Under the pieces are notes generated by a model. It was not told the origin of the DNA and searched no databases. It saw nothing but the letters and a program-made list of their open reading frames with translations. 64,000 nucleotides of DNA, taken from the NCBI GenBank assembly GCA_963682025.1, contig OY821521.1, positions 200,073,026 through 200,137,025 of the forward strand, given 5' to 3'. The position numbers and the translations under genes are program-made. This document shows positions 55,006 through 64,000 of the stretch, piece after piece. The first letter of the stretch is position 1; each line of letters starts with the position of its first letter. The stretch is from Cordilura impudica. Taxonomy: Eukaryota; Arthropoda; Insecta; Diptera; Scathophagidae.

Positions 55006-56355
55006 CATCTTGATCCACATAGTGTAATAAAAAGTTAAAAGAGAAAAGTTCATCTAAATTTAAGACAAAATTTAGCAATGTCGAAGTCATATCGACTTTA
55101 GGTTGACTTCAGAACTAATGCATCCTTTAAATGACTCATCACTAGGTGAGTTGTAATTAACTTTTGTTCCGTTATTTGGATACAACATAACCACTTAAAC
55201 CCTTATGCATTTCTTGTATCCTTTTGTTAGGAAAAATGTCATTCAACTTTAGAAGTTTTTCTGCATAGATCAGAAACAATTCTTTCCTAAATAGTGTCTA
55301 CGCATATTCTAATGACAACACTTTACATTCCTGTAAACAAAGCCTGAAATAACAATAGTTACAATATAACCGGAAAATACATACATACGAAAAAATATCA
55401 AAACAACTGCATGCCTCACAGCATGTGAGTCATCTTCTTTTGTTGTTTTTTTTTTTAAAGATTTCTTGCCTAGAAAAAGAGAAAACAAACTAAGCCAAAA
55501 TAAAAAAATATTTTTTTTTAGCAACTACTCAGGAAATTGTTAATATTTTAAACAATAAACAAGACAACAATACAAAGAGCATATGTAAATTTTTCTAAAG
55601 CTTATTGTTAAGGCCAGAGCCCACGGGAGCCAGCAATGATGATTGCGGGATTCTGTAACATAACGAAACAACTTAACATGCAAAATAACAAAAGCGAAAT
55701 GGTAAAAAAAATAAAAATATTAAAAAATTATTAATTCCCTTGGTGAAGAAATGTATAACCACCTGCTCAGAACCTTAACACTTAAATGCAATAGATATGT
55801 TTATCGAATCAGGAGCGAAATTTTTATGTTGCCAATCAATAACAATAAAGAGAGACTAATTTTTTTAAACAACCACTTTTAAATTCAAAACAAAGTCTGA
55901 TTGTTCGGTTAACAGTTGCCTTTTAAAAGAATAAAATAAAATAAAAATAAGAACCATTCATTATTAAAATTAAATTTTTCACTTACAAGATGAAATTGTC
56001 TTTTTACAAAAAACTTTTATTAAATGCAACGTCAATAAGCCAATAATTGAAAAATAAATAAATAAAAAACTCTAACTTACTTTCTTTGGATTCTTTTTTG
56101 GAGTTTTATAAAAATTTATATTTTGTCAAGAACCTATTTAAGTAACCAGACCAACCATCCCGTATGCTAAAGTCCCCATATCGCCTTTAATTTATATTCC
56201 ACATATTAAGCAAAAATACCAGTTTTTATTTTTATTTAACACTAGTATGCCCTGTTGTGTTTCGCTACGACTTACCGAGACTTATTGACTTGTACGTTTT
56301 CATAACCATCTTTTCCTACGAAGTTTGTATTGTACAACTAAAACATTTTATTTTA
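55006..56355. other. AT-rich stretch, nothing recognised
   Basis: No gene or transposon end identified. The minus frame at 55309-55524 and the plus frame at 56257-56439 lack domains; the latter runs into the Hel-2 terminus. Confidence 0.45.
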
Positions 56356-57350
56356 CTAGCAGATCCCAGCCCTCGAAGTTCGAGTGCAAATTCTAGAAAG
56401 TTTTATTATACCCTTTACCACTATGTGGTTTGGGTATAATGACTTTGTGCTGCTGTTTGTAACAACCAAAAATATTTGACCTACACCCATCTTTAATTAT
56501 ACCGATCGAATCAGAATCACTACCTGATTCGATTTAACGATGTCCGTCCGTCCGTCCGTCCGTCCGTCCGTCTGTGTGTCCATGTAAAGCTTGTAATCAA
56601 ACTGCAGGTCGCAAATATGAATATATTTTGATGAAATTTGGTATTTGATCTTCTATCGGCCATGGGATGAACGCTATTGAAATTGGTGAGAATCGGTCCA
56701 TGTTCAGACCTAGCCCTCATACAAATAACCCCTATGAAATCGACATAAATTGCCATAAGTTCCAAATTATCATATAGATCTCAGTCAAATTGGGTTTGTA
56801 TATGTTTGTTACATCCATTAACCAGTAGTTGATAAATACTCCCTACAGGAAAATTCTTAGTCATAGGCCCCATATAGAGCTGCTTCCCGATCTTCACTTA
56901 AATCTATCAAAAAACAAAAATATTGCACAGATTTTTCTCAAATTTGGGTTGTATATAAATTTTTAAAGTATAAGTGACTTTACCAAATATGGTCAGGATC
57001 GGTCCATTTTTCGACCTAGTCCCCATTTAAATATCGTATCCGATATGAACTTTTTCATATCTGCAGCGAAAAAAAATTAATAAAAATGTCACTCAAATTT
57101 GGTTTATGCATATTTGCTATTTCCAATTAGTTGGACTGAAGAGATAGGGTCTCTTAACCATGGTATAGGGTATCGTATAGTAGGGCTAGACCGACTATAA
57201 TTTTCTTGTTTTTTATTTAATAAATTATTTTATAAGACCCTAAAGGTATGCTAATCAATTTTAGTTAATTCACAATTCAACACTTCTTGTTGTCGTTATC
57301 GCTTTATGTCCAAAATTATATTTGTCGTTCAACACAGGGCTTTTTTCAAA
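56356..57350 (-). mobile_element. Hel-2 Helitron, split by Rep-A copy F
   Basis: The 3' terminus at low coordinate is A|CTAGCAGATCCCAGCC on the plus strand. Just inside is the cleanest terminal hairpin of the family, CTCGAAGTTCGAG (6-bp stems). The body is interrupted at about 56405 by Rep-A and resumes at 57211 (TTTATTTAATAAATTATTTT, ACCCTAAAGGTATGCTAATC). It is cut short near 57350 where a Rep-C end begins, so the TC end is missing. Confidence 0.82.
56406..57210 (-). repeat. Rep-A copy F, full length, nested in Hel-2
   Basis: The terminal hairpin is ATACCCTTTACCACTATG then TGGTTTGGGTAT. The (CCGT)n run near 56548 is the longest in the family (about six units). The complete body follows, and the palindrome end is slightly decayed (TAGGGCTAGACCGACTA). 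Hel-2 sequence continues directly on both sides, so this is a clean insertion. Confidence 0.85.
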
Positions 57351-57364
57351 CACATTAACAAAAT

Positions 57365-57505
57365 TAATAAGCAACAGACAGACAAACAAACATGCAGACG
57401 GACATCGCTAAATTGACTTCTCCTATTAATAATATATATGGTTTATGGGGTCTCCGGATTGACAAACTGATATGTACACTCTGCACAGTGGTGTGGGGGA
57501 TATAA
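57365..57505 (+). repeat. Rep-C 3' end
   Basis: CAGACAGACAAACAAACATG, CAGACGGACATCGCTAAATT, then the end ACACTCTGCACAGTGGTGTG with GGGGGATATAAAA. Same end as at 44150-44305. Confidence 0.6.
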
Positions 57506-57539
57506 AAATATGAAATTAGAATTACCCCAAAAAAGTTTT

Positions 57540-58790
57540 TTCTTTTGGAAAAATTATTTTTGGGTGATTTTTTTAGTAGTTCTGGGCCCTTATGCGTAAC
57601 GATCTATAAAAAAACTATTAATGTATATTCGAATATAAAAAAATTGTTTTCCTTTTTCCGTTTATGCGATTTGGCGTTTTTGCGATTATACCTTTTTGCG
57701 TTTTAGCGTTTTTATGATTTTGCGATTTGATGTTTGTACGATTTAGCGTTTTTGATTTAAAAAAATTTTTTTTTTCAAAAATCCAAAATTAAAATTTTTT
57801 TTTTTGTAGTACTAAGGGCCCTTATGTGAAACTTTCTATAAGATACTAGTGTTTAATAGAATTTCCGTAGATTAAAAAAAAATATTAATCTTTTTCCGAT
57901 TTTGCGATTTGGGTTTTTTTTCGATTTTGAGTCTTTGCAATTTACGTGTTCACGATTTTATGTTTCTGAGTTTTAGATTTTTACGATTTTGCCCTTTGAT
58001 ATTTTTGCGATTTTACGTTTTTGATTTTTAGGGTTCTTAAGTTTTTGTTTTTAGAGCTTTTACGATTTTGCGTTTTTACGATTTTACATTTTTTGGATTT
58101 TGAGTTTTTATGATTCTGCGTTTTTACTTTTTTTTCGATTTTGCTCTTTGATATTTTTTCGATTTAGCAATTTTACGATTTTACTTTTAAGCGCTTTTAC
58201 GATACGAGTTCTTTGATTTAAAAAACGTATTTTTCTCAAAAATCCAAAATTAAAATTTCCTAAAAGGTGTTTATAATTTTTGAAAAATTATTTTTTAGTG
58301 GTTTTGTGGTAGTTAGGGGCCTTTATGTGTAAGTATCTTTAAGAAACTACTGTAGATTTTATAAAATTGTTTTCCTCTTTTCCGTTTATGCAATTTAGCG
58401 CTTTTTAAATTTTGCGTTTTTGCAATTTTACGTTTTTTTGTTTTTGAGTTTTACTGTTTTTACGATTTTGCGTTTTTCCGATTTTAGGTTTTTGATTTTT
58501 AGCGTTTTTACGAATTTGCTTTTTAAGATTTTGGGTTTTTACGTTTTTAAGATTTTGCGCTTTGATGTTTTTTAATTTAGCAATTTTTCGTTTTGGCTTT
58601 ATAGCGTTTTTTATATTTTACGTTTTTAAAATTTTGCGTTTTTACTATTTTGGGATTTTACTATTTGCGATTTTATAGTTTTGCCTTTGTTTCGTTTAGG
58701 GTTTATACGTTTTGTAATTTTACGTTTTTCTTTTAGCGTTTTTAAGATTTTGCAACTTGGCGTGTTTACGTTTTTCCGGATTTACTTAAG
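57540..58790. repeat. Higher-order minisatellite (GCGTTTTTACGATTTT)
   Basis: Variable 8-16 bp units of the type TTTTGCGTTTTTACGATTTT fill the region. Three longer blocks recur at about 57560, 57810 and 58260. Each has a TTTTTTAGTAGTT or GTGGTAGTTAGG head, GGGCCCTTATG or GGGGCCTTTATGTG, ATAAAAAAACTA-like sequence and TTTTTCCGTTTATGCGATTT. The array is therefore three higher-order units, each with a unique head and a minisatellite body. Confidence 0.8.
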
Positions 58791-59128
58791 TTAAAACTTG
58801 TCGAAATTCCGTATATTTAAGAATTTTATATTGGTGGACTGATTCTGAATTACACAATTATTAACACATATTTTAAATTAAACAAAAATTAAATAAGCAA
58901 TGGCAAAAAACCTTTAAAAGGAGCCATTAAGTATTAAATTATTTTCATAATACAACAATGGATGGTTGCATATCGGTCGGTTCTTAATTTTTTCGACAAT
59001 TTAAAAGAAATATTAATTTTTTTCCTGAAACATCTGGTAAATTTTTTCAAAAATAGAACGAATCTATCAAATTTTGGGGAAAAAAAATAAACCCATTAAA
59101 ATGATCTTCGGTTTGACATGGAATTACT
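58791..59128. other. Unassigned stretch
   Basis: Nothing recognised. The minus frame at 59096-59341 crosses the MITE at 59136 and is not a gene. Confidence 0.45.
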
Positions 59129-59135
59129 CATATGT

Positions 59136-59286
59136 GACCTTCTCCGAGAAAAGGGAGCTAGTGTGTGAAAATTAAGTTTTGAGAAAGAAACGCATTTAAA
59201 GTTTCTACACCCTTTTAGGTACCAGAATCCGTTTTTGACACAACCCGTTTTTTGACACACTAGGTCCCTTTTCTCGGAGAAGGTCA
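59136..59286. mobile_element. 151-bp MITE with 37-bp arms
   Basis: The left arm GACCTTCTCCGAGAAAAGGG plus AGCTAGTGTGT is mirrored by ACACACTAGGTCCC plus TTTTCTCGGAGAAGGTCA at the right with one or two differences. CATATGT stands on both sides (59129-59135, 59287-59293), either a 7-bp target duplication or a palindromic extension of the arms. A Rep-B tail (TTGCAAGAAAACTCTTCACG) follows, so it may sit in Rep-B. Confidence 0.72.
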
Positions 59287-59340
59287 CATATGTTGCAAGA
59301 AAACTCTTCACGGTGCTTGAGCGAAATGGACACCCATTCA
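59287..59340 (+). repeat. Rep-B tail
   Basis: CATATGTTGCAAGAAAACTC, TTCACGGTGCTTGAGCGAAA and TGGACACC: the end of a Rep-B unit. Confidence 0.6.
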
Positions 59341-59374
59341 TAAAATTAATTATATTTGAAGGTACTCAAATTTA

Positions 59375-60127
59375 CAGTAAAAGCCCTCTTATCAGGAATA
59401 CTTGGGGATTAGAGCAGTCCGGTTAATCATTTAAACTCGAAATTGTACGAGAATTTCGCTATATTTCATTATTTTTTAGGATTCTCGTTTATTTTTTCAC
59501 GTTATTACCAGAAAACACTTTACACATTAAATTCAAATAGAATAATGCATAAAACGGGCAAAGTAAGGGAAAATATATTTTCTGTGAATTCCCGAATAAT
59601 AACAAGTAAGAAAATTATAGTCGGTCTAGACCGACTATACGATACCCTATACCATGCGTTTAGAAACCCTATCTCTTAGGCCCAACTAACTGGACATTGA
59701 AAATAAGACAAAACCAAATTTGAGTGGGATTTTTATTAATTTTTTTGGCTGCAGATATGAAAAAGTTCATATCATCCCATGGCCGATAAAAGCTTATATA
59801 CCAAATTTCATCAAAATATATTCATATTTGCGACCTGCAGTTTGATTACAAGCTTTACATGGACACACAGACGGACGGACGGACGGACGGACATTGTTAA
59901 ATCAACTCAGAAAGTGATTCTGATTCGATCGGTATAATTAAAGATGGGTCTAGGTCAAATATTTTTGGTTGTTACAAACAGCAGCACAAAGTCATTATAC
60001 CCAAACCACATAGTGGTATAGGGTATAAAAAATAAAAATTTCTCTTGTGCCAGAGAAGAAAGCAAAAAAAAACCTAAACATTTAAACATCGGTTAACTGA
60101 GTGTTGCGATAAATCGGGGTTTTACTG
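59375..60127. mobile_element. Pogo-like MITE carrying a nested Rep-A
   Basis: Outer ends are TA|CAGTAAAAGCCCTCTTAT at the left and the complement of ATAAATCGGGGTTTTACTG|TA at the right. Deeper inverted similarity lies at CCGGTTAATC (left) and CGGTTAACTG (right). TA duplications and CAGTAAAA-type ends fit pogo/Tigger. Without the inserted Rep-A (59601-60028) it would be about 325 bp. No transposase. The frame at 59443-59679 spans the junction. Confidence 0.75.
59601..60028 (+). repeat. Rep-A copy G, internally deleted
   Basis: Both ends are intact. AACAAGTAAGAAAATTATAG with the perfect palindrome AGTCGGTCTAGACCGACT lies at the left, and CCACATAGTGGTATAGGGTA at the right, with a (GGAC)n run near 59875. 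About 340 bp of the body is missing between GAAAAAGTTCATATC and ATCCCATGGCCGATAA (near 59772); the two sides share ATC. Confidence 0.85.
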
Positions 60128-60129
60128 TA

Positions 60130-61542
60130 TTTTTCATTTTTTGTTTACAATTTCAATTATAAATTACAACCTTGGCCATTTATTAGCAGTCTTCTATATT
60201 TCAATTCAAAAACAAATACCTAGAAGAATTTTTAAAATTTGCTTAAACTGTTTCTTGAAAACCTTCAGATACATTTTTAAATGAACAATCCGTGGAAGAG
60301 TTGAAGGAAAACATAATAAATATTTTCTATACGACACAAATGTAAAACTTTTCTTAGCCGCAAAACTTTATTATAAAAGTTTCGACAAGTATTAAAAAAC
60401 AAAAAAATATTCTTTTTGTTTTTGTTCTACAATAAAACCATGTTTATATACTTCTATTACAATTTTGTTGTTTTTGGTTTTGCCTTCTGTGAGTTTATTT
60501 GCCAGAGAATGAATGGTACTAACAACATGCTAAAAAGTTTTGTTCAGCTCAAATAAAGTTGTTAATTAGCGTGCTATTGGCATTTTATGTCTAACACTTA
60601 ATGAAGAAATGTGCAGTTGAAATATATTTGTGTTTTTATTTTGTTGTTCGTCATTTTTTTTTTTTTTTGAACGCGAAAAACACATGATTAATTGCTACTT
60701 ACTTCCTTGATGTTACTTTCAAGTACATGTGAATTTGTTTGCGTAACATAAAAAAATTTAAATTATTTTTGGAAATTTTTTTGTTAAAATTTCTCTTTGA
60801 CTTTAATTTCATTTGAACAGAAAACTTGTTACCGTTTTCTGTAAATCAATTAATATTAATCGTATTACTATTTGATTTCTTTTTGATAAACAGTGCTCAA
60901 AAGTACACAAACTTTTGCTGTTGGTAGCTTTTATTTTTTTAAATCCTCCATAACAAATTGATTTTAACCCTTCGTTTTTATTTTTTCTTTTTTTGTTTTC
61001 GCTTGATAAGTTTTGCTATCGAAATTCGTATACGTATATTAAGATCAAAAGTTCTTTACTTAACATCATTTATTTTATGTAAACTTTCACTTTGGCATTT
61101 GAGTTGCAACCAACCAAAAACAAGGACGTTAAAAATTACCCAAAAAGTTCAAAGTATTTGTTTACCAAAGTAAAACAGAGGGTAGAATTTTCATCGATAG
61201 CTTTGGGTTTGTTGTTGTTGTTTTTATTTTTGTAGTTTAAGATTTTTCTATTCAAAAAAAAATATAATAATAATAAAATAAACCAAGTTAAAAATGGTTG
61301 AGTAGTTGGTACTTCATGGTAGGTACGAGTAGCTAACATTTTTGATGTATTGAGTTTCTAAAAAGGTTTTTGAGATTTATTTAATATTTTTAAAAGGTGG
61401 GTTCTAGTATTACGAAAAAAAAGAAAAGTAGAACGTGACAACGAAAAATTTAAATTGTTTAATTTGAAATTTGAGTACCTACTTTTAGTAACACAAATAA
61501 AAAAAAAAACTTAAAAAGGGCATAGTCCTCATCAGTTCATCA
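60130..61542. other. AT-rich stretch, nothing recognised
   Basis: No gene or repeat boundary identified. The open frames at 60958-61173 and 61136-61339 are compositionally driven, the latter crossing a GTTGTTGTTG run. Confidence 0.45.
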
Positions 61543-62726
61543 TCTTATATATAAAAATGGGGTTTTGTATGTTTGTTTGTTTGTGGTTTATAGTAGACTA
61601 CACCACTGGACCGATGGTCTTGAAATTTTTACAGTAGGTAACTGCCTATCCGCAAGGAAAAATAGGCTATAGTTTTTTGGATTTTTCTGGTGAGCATGGC
61701 ACCTCCATTTTTAATATCTAATTTTAACATATAATATCTGGAGTACTACGACAGCAAGATTTCTGAAGCTATGCACATGTCCATATTAAACTAATTTGAA
61801 GAGTTGCGGAAAAAATGGGTGTGGCACCCACCATACAAAGTAAATATTTTATGTCATATATCTAGAGTACTGTAATAGATAAAGTCTTGGGACTTTGTGT
61901 GAGTTCATAAGTCATTAATGTGAGTAGTCGGACAAAAATTAGTAGCGATAGGACCAAAAATATGAAGTACTATGAAAATTAAAGTCTTCAAACTTTTGAC
62001 CAGTACATTAATTACCAATTTGAGCAGTCGTTGGAAATATGGCCAACAGCCAAAATCGCCACAACCGAAAATCGGGAATAACAAAAATCGCGAAAATCAA
62101 AAATCGCGAAAATAAAAAATCGCCAAAACGGGAAATCGCAAAAAACAAAAATTGACAAAATCAAAAATCACAAAAAAAAAAACAAATATGTCAAAGTTCA
62201 AAATTGCCAAAACCGAAAATCTCAAATAACACAAATCGCCAAAATCAAAAACACAAAAATAAAAAAATTGCCAGTCAAAAATCGCCAAAACCGAGAATCG
62301 CGAATAAGAATAATCGCTAAAATCAAAAATCGCCTAAATCGAAAATGCCAAAACCGGAAATTGCGAATAACAAAAATAACAAAAAACCCAAAATCAAAAA
62401 TCGTAAAAACCGAAAATCGCGAAAATCAATAATCGCCGAAGTCAAAAATCGCCAAAAATCAAAAATCGCCTAAATATAAAATAGCCAAAATCTAAAATCG
62501 TGAATAACTAAAATCGCCTGAATCAAAAATCGCCTACATTTAAAATTGCCAAAAATAATCACCCAAGTCAAAAATCGCTAAAATCAAAAATCGCCTAAAA
62601 TCAAAATTCGCTAAAGCAAAAATTAACAAAATCAAAAATCACCAAAAATAAATGAAATAGTTTTCTACAAAATGTATTCCCAGTTTTTTACGATGGGTGT
62701 AGCGAAGCGCATCGAGTTACAGCCAG
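61543..62726 (+). mobile_element. Helitron Hel-1, copy 3, with internal minisatellite
   Basis: The left border is A|TCTTATATATAAAAATGG, then GTTTTGTATG and GTTTGTTTGTTTGTGG. The right end GGGTGTAGCGAAGCGCATCG then AGTTACAGCCAG|T has the CGATG/CATCG stem before a CTAG with one change. The internal order matches copy 2: GGTCTTGAAATTTTTACAGT, the ACTACGACAGCAAGATTTCT block and a related second block. A TCGCCAAAATC minisatellite follows at 62040-62650. The minus open frame at 62097-62288 is a repeat artefact. Confidence 0.85.
62040..62650. repeat. TCGCCAAAATCAAAAA minisatellite inside Hel-1 copy 3
   Basis: About 40 degenerate units such as AAAATCGCCACAACCG, AAATCGCGAAAATC and AAATCGCCTAAATC. It has the same unit type and position as in Hel-1 copy 2 but differs in length and variant order, so the arrays diverged independently. 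Confidence 0.88.
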
Positions 62727-63862
62727 TAATAAATAAAACATGAGTTAGACAATTTAAGTCAGTTTAAGCTGATTATAACAAGCCCTAAACAATGTATTGG
62801 GGTACCCAATAATACCTTAAAGTATAGAAAATGATTTGTTTCACTTAATTGTATTTCGCTCAAACGCGAAGTAGTGTCGCTCAATAGTGTTTGTGTTTAC
62901 GTATATTTTTGTTTATAAGCATTTACATTAGAGTGGAGTATAATTTTTTTTCGGAATTTAAAAATTCGTTGGGGTGGAATAGTAGCCTCTTAAGATGAAA
63001 ATAAAGCAACAAAAAAATTAATCCTATGAATCGATATCTTCATGTTCCTTAATGAATTTTAAATTTGAGAAAAAAATTTTGAAAACACTTCAGTACAAAA
63101 ATTTTTGTTTAATTTATTACACCACAACAGTGGTGAATTTCTGTTCTTTAGTAGTTTCTTCCACTTTCCATTGATTTCGAGATTTCGAGATGAACGGATT
63201 TGACGTTGCGAATAATATATTAAATATGTAGATCTTCATTTGTGGAATTTCGTGAAAGTTTTCTAGTATTGTGCTCTCTATAAAATCTGTAATCCTTATT
63301 CCTTTTTTCCGGAGCTTCCTCTGATAGATCTCCAAGTGGCACTAAATAATATTTAATGACATCTTCTCCATGATAAAGGATTTTGTGAACAGTTGTAGTG
63401 AACACACCATTGTATACTAATAGGCCCGTTTAAATTACCATAATTTGAAATTTATTTCAGAAATTTCATTAAAATTAAAAATGCGTTCTAGCCGCGGGTC
63501 GTCGCGGGTTCAAAAGTATATATTGGGTTAAAGAGGACACTTTCACCTTTCACCCAGTTGTATACGTTTGTTGTTCCCTTGTTCCCTAGAAGTTCTATTC
63601 CACTAAAGTTGAAATTTGACAAAAATATAGTAGCTTAATAAATAACCCCTAATATTAAACGGTAGTGCTGCACCACTTACAACCACTTACAACAACTAGA
63701 CTACAAATCTACCTATCTTGTAAAAATGACCGCAAGTCATTATCGATGATAACTCGCGAGTAGTAACCATTTATTTTTGATAAATAAAAAACAAACAAAA
63801 ATCACCTTTTTATGAATTTAAAAAAACAGTTGAGTTTGAGAGCATGCCACGCCCATATTTAC
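62727..63862. other. Mostly unassigned stretch
   Basis: Holds one Rep-B piece (62850-62935). Otherwise nothing recognised; the minus frames at 63117-63405 overlap each other and carry no known domain. Confidence 0.45.
62850..62935 (+). repeat. Rep-B start with preceding tail
   Basis: CGCTCAAACGCGAAGTAGTG (tail) joined to TCGCTCAATAGTGTTTGTG, TTTACGTATATTTTTG and TTTATAAGCATTTACAT (start): another tail-to-head junction. Confidence 0.6.
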
Positions 63863-63864
63863 TA

Positions 63865-64000
63865 GGGCGAATCAATAAGTCCGTGACTTTTAGAATGAAA
63901 CACAGTTTTTTTTTTGCAAAAAAATATATTTTTCAACATAATCTCCTTTTAGCTCAATACACTTAGTCCAATGTTTCTCCAATTTTTGTATCCCTTCCAA
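63865..64000 (-). mobile_element. Mariner-like element, 3' end, runs off window
   Basis: Preceded by TA (63863-63864), the terminus GGGCGAATCAATAAGTCCGT is followed inward by a minus-strand reading frame. The frame enters from beyond base 64000 and ends at TAA (63890-63892). It reads LEGIQKLEKHWTKCIELKGD and YVEKYIF, the typical C-terminal pattern of mariner transposases (G-I-x-x-L-x-x-x-W-x-K-C-I-x-x-x-G-D-Y). No stop is seen before the natural end, so the element may be better preserved outside the window. The subfamily cannot be judged. Confidence 0.85.

Overview
This window is a strongly AT-rich stretch of insect nuclear DNA. It is most likely from a brachyceran, probably calyptrate, fly. 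That assignment rests on the repeat content: Jockey-type and RNase-H-bearing LINEs, a rosa-like mariner, Helitrons, hAT elements, and a dispersed repeat whose ends resemble sequences widespread in Drosophila and other flies (from memory, not searched). I found no intact host gene. Every coding stretch I can name is a decayed transposon gene, and most remaining open frames are chance frames in AT-rich or tandem-repeat DNA. The window is best read as an intergenic or intronic transposon graveyard.

Layout. 1.5-3.3 kb: three tandem copies of an unclassified unit with (AAACATTGTTTAT)-type arrays. 3.3-9.0 kb: many copies of an abundant dispersed repeat (called Rep-B here), a tRNA-derived SINE, a Rep-A copy and a short Helitron (Hel-2). 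9.2-10.1 kb: deleted mariner-like remnant. 11.6-14.7 kb: tandemly duplicated CT-rich unit, one copy split by a Helitron (Hel-1) that keeps a helicase fragment. 14.8-16.0 kb: Jockey-like LINE. 16.2-19.8 kb: Rep-A, Hel-2 and Rep-C pieces. 20.07-21.36 kb: complete but mutated mariner with TIRs and TA duplication. 23.8-27.3 kb: fold-back MITE, long-TIR hAT element, twin hairpins. 27.5-32.1 kb: Hel-2, Rep-A, and a degenerate minisatellite split by Hel-1. 34.3-38.8 kb: TCACGCA repeats, a LINE ending in (CCTAA)n, a hAT C-terminal remnant, truncated Rep-A. 41.2-43.4 kb: LINE with nested SINE and an (ATTTTTA)n tract. 45.1-52.0 kb: Rep-A, a fold-back hAT nested in Rep-B, and an autonomous-type hAT nested in Rep-A. 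54.2-60.1 kb: pogo-like pieces, MITEs, Rep-A nested in Hel-2, a higher-order array, Rep-A nested in a pogo-like element. 61.5-62.7 kb: third Hel-1. The right edge holds the 3' end of another mariner-like element.

How the parts relate. Nesting gives a relative chronology. Rep-A sits inside Hel-2 (56.4 kb) and inside a pogo-like MITE (59.6 kb). hAT elements sit inside Rep-A (49.5 kb) and Rep-B (25.1 and 48.1 kb). A SINE sits inside a LINE (41.9 kb), and Hel-1 sits inside two different tandem repeats. Several elements have exact boundaries readable from the sequence: 8-bp duplications for three hAT elements, TTA for one MITE, TA for mariner and pogo-like elements, and A|TC...CTAG|T for the Helitrons.

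The most interesting candidates are these. (1) Rep-A and Rep-C are two repeat families sharing one architecture: terminal palindrome, body, GGAC-type tetranucleotide run, terminal ATACCC/GGGTAT hairpin. One Rep-A copy has its hairpin flipped. (2) Hel-2 is a roughly 450-bp Helitron with complete termini. (3) Hel-1 copies carry minisatellites. (4) Rep-B has more than 20 pieces here and I could not classify it.
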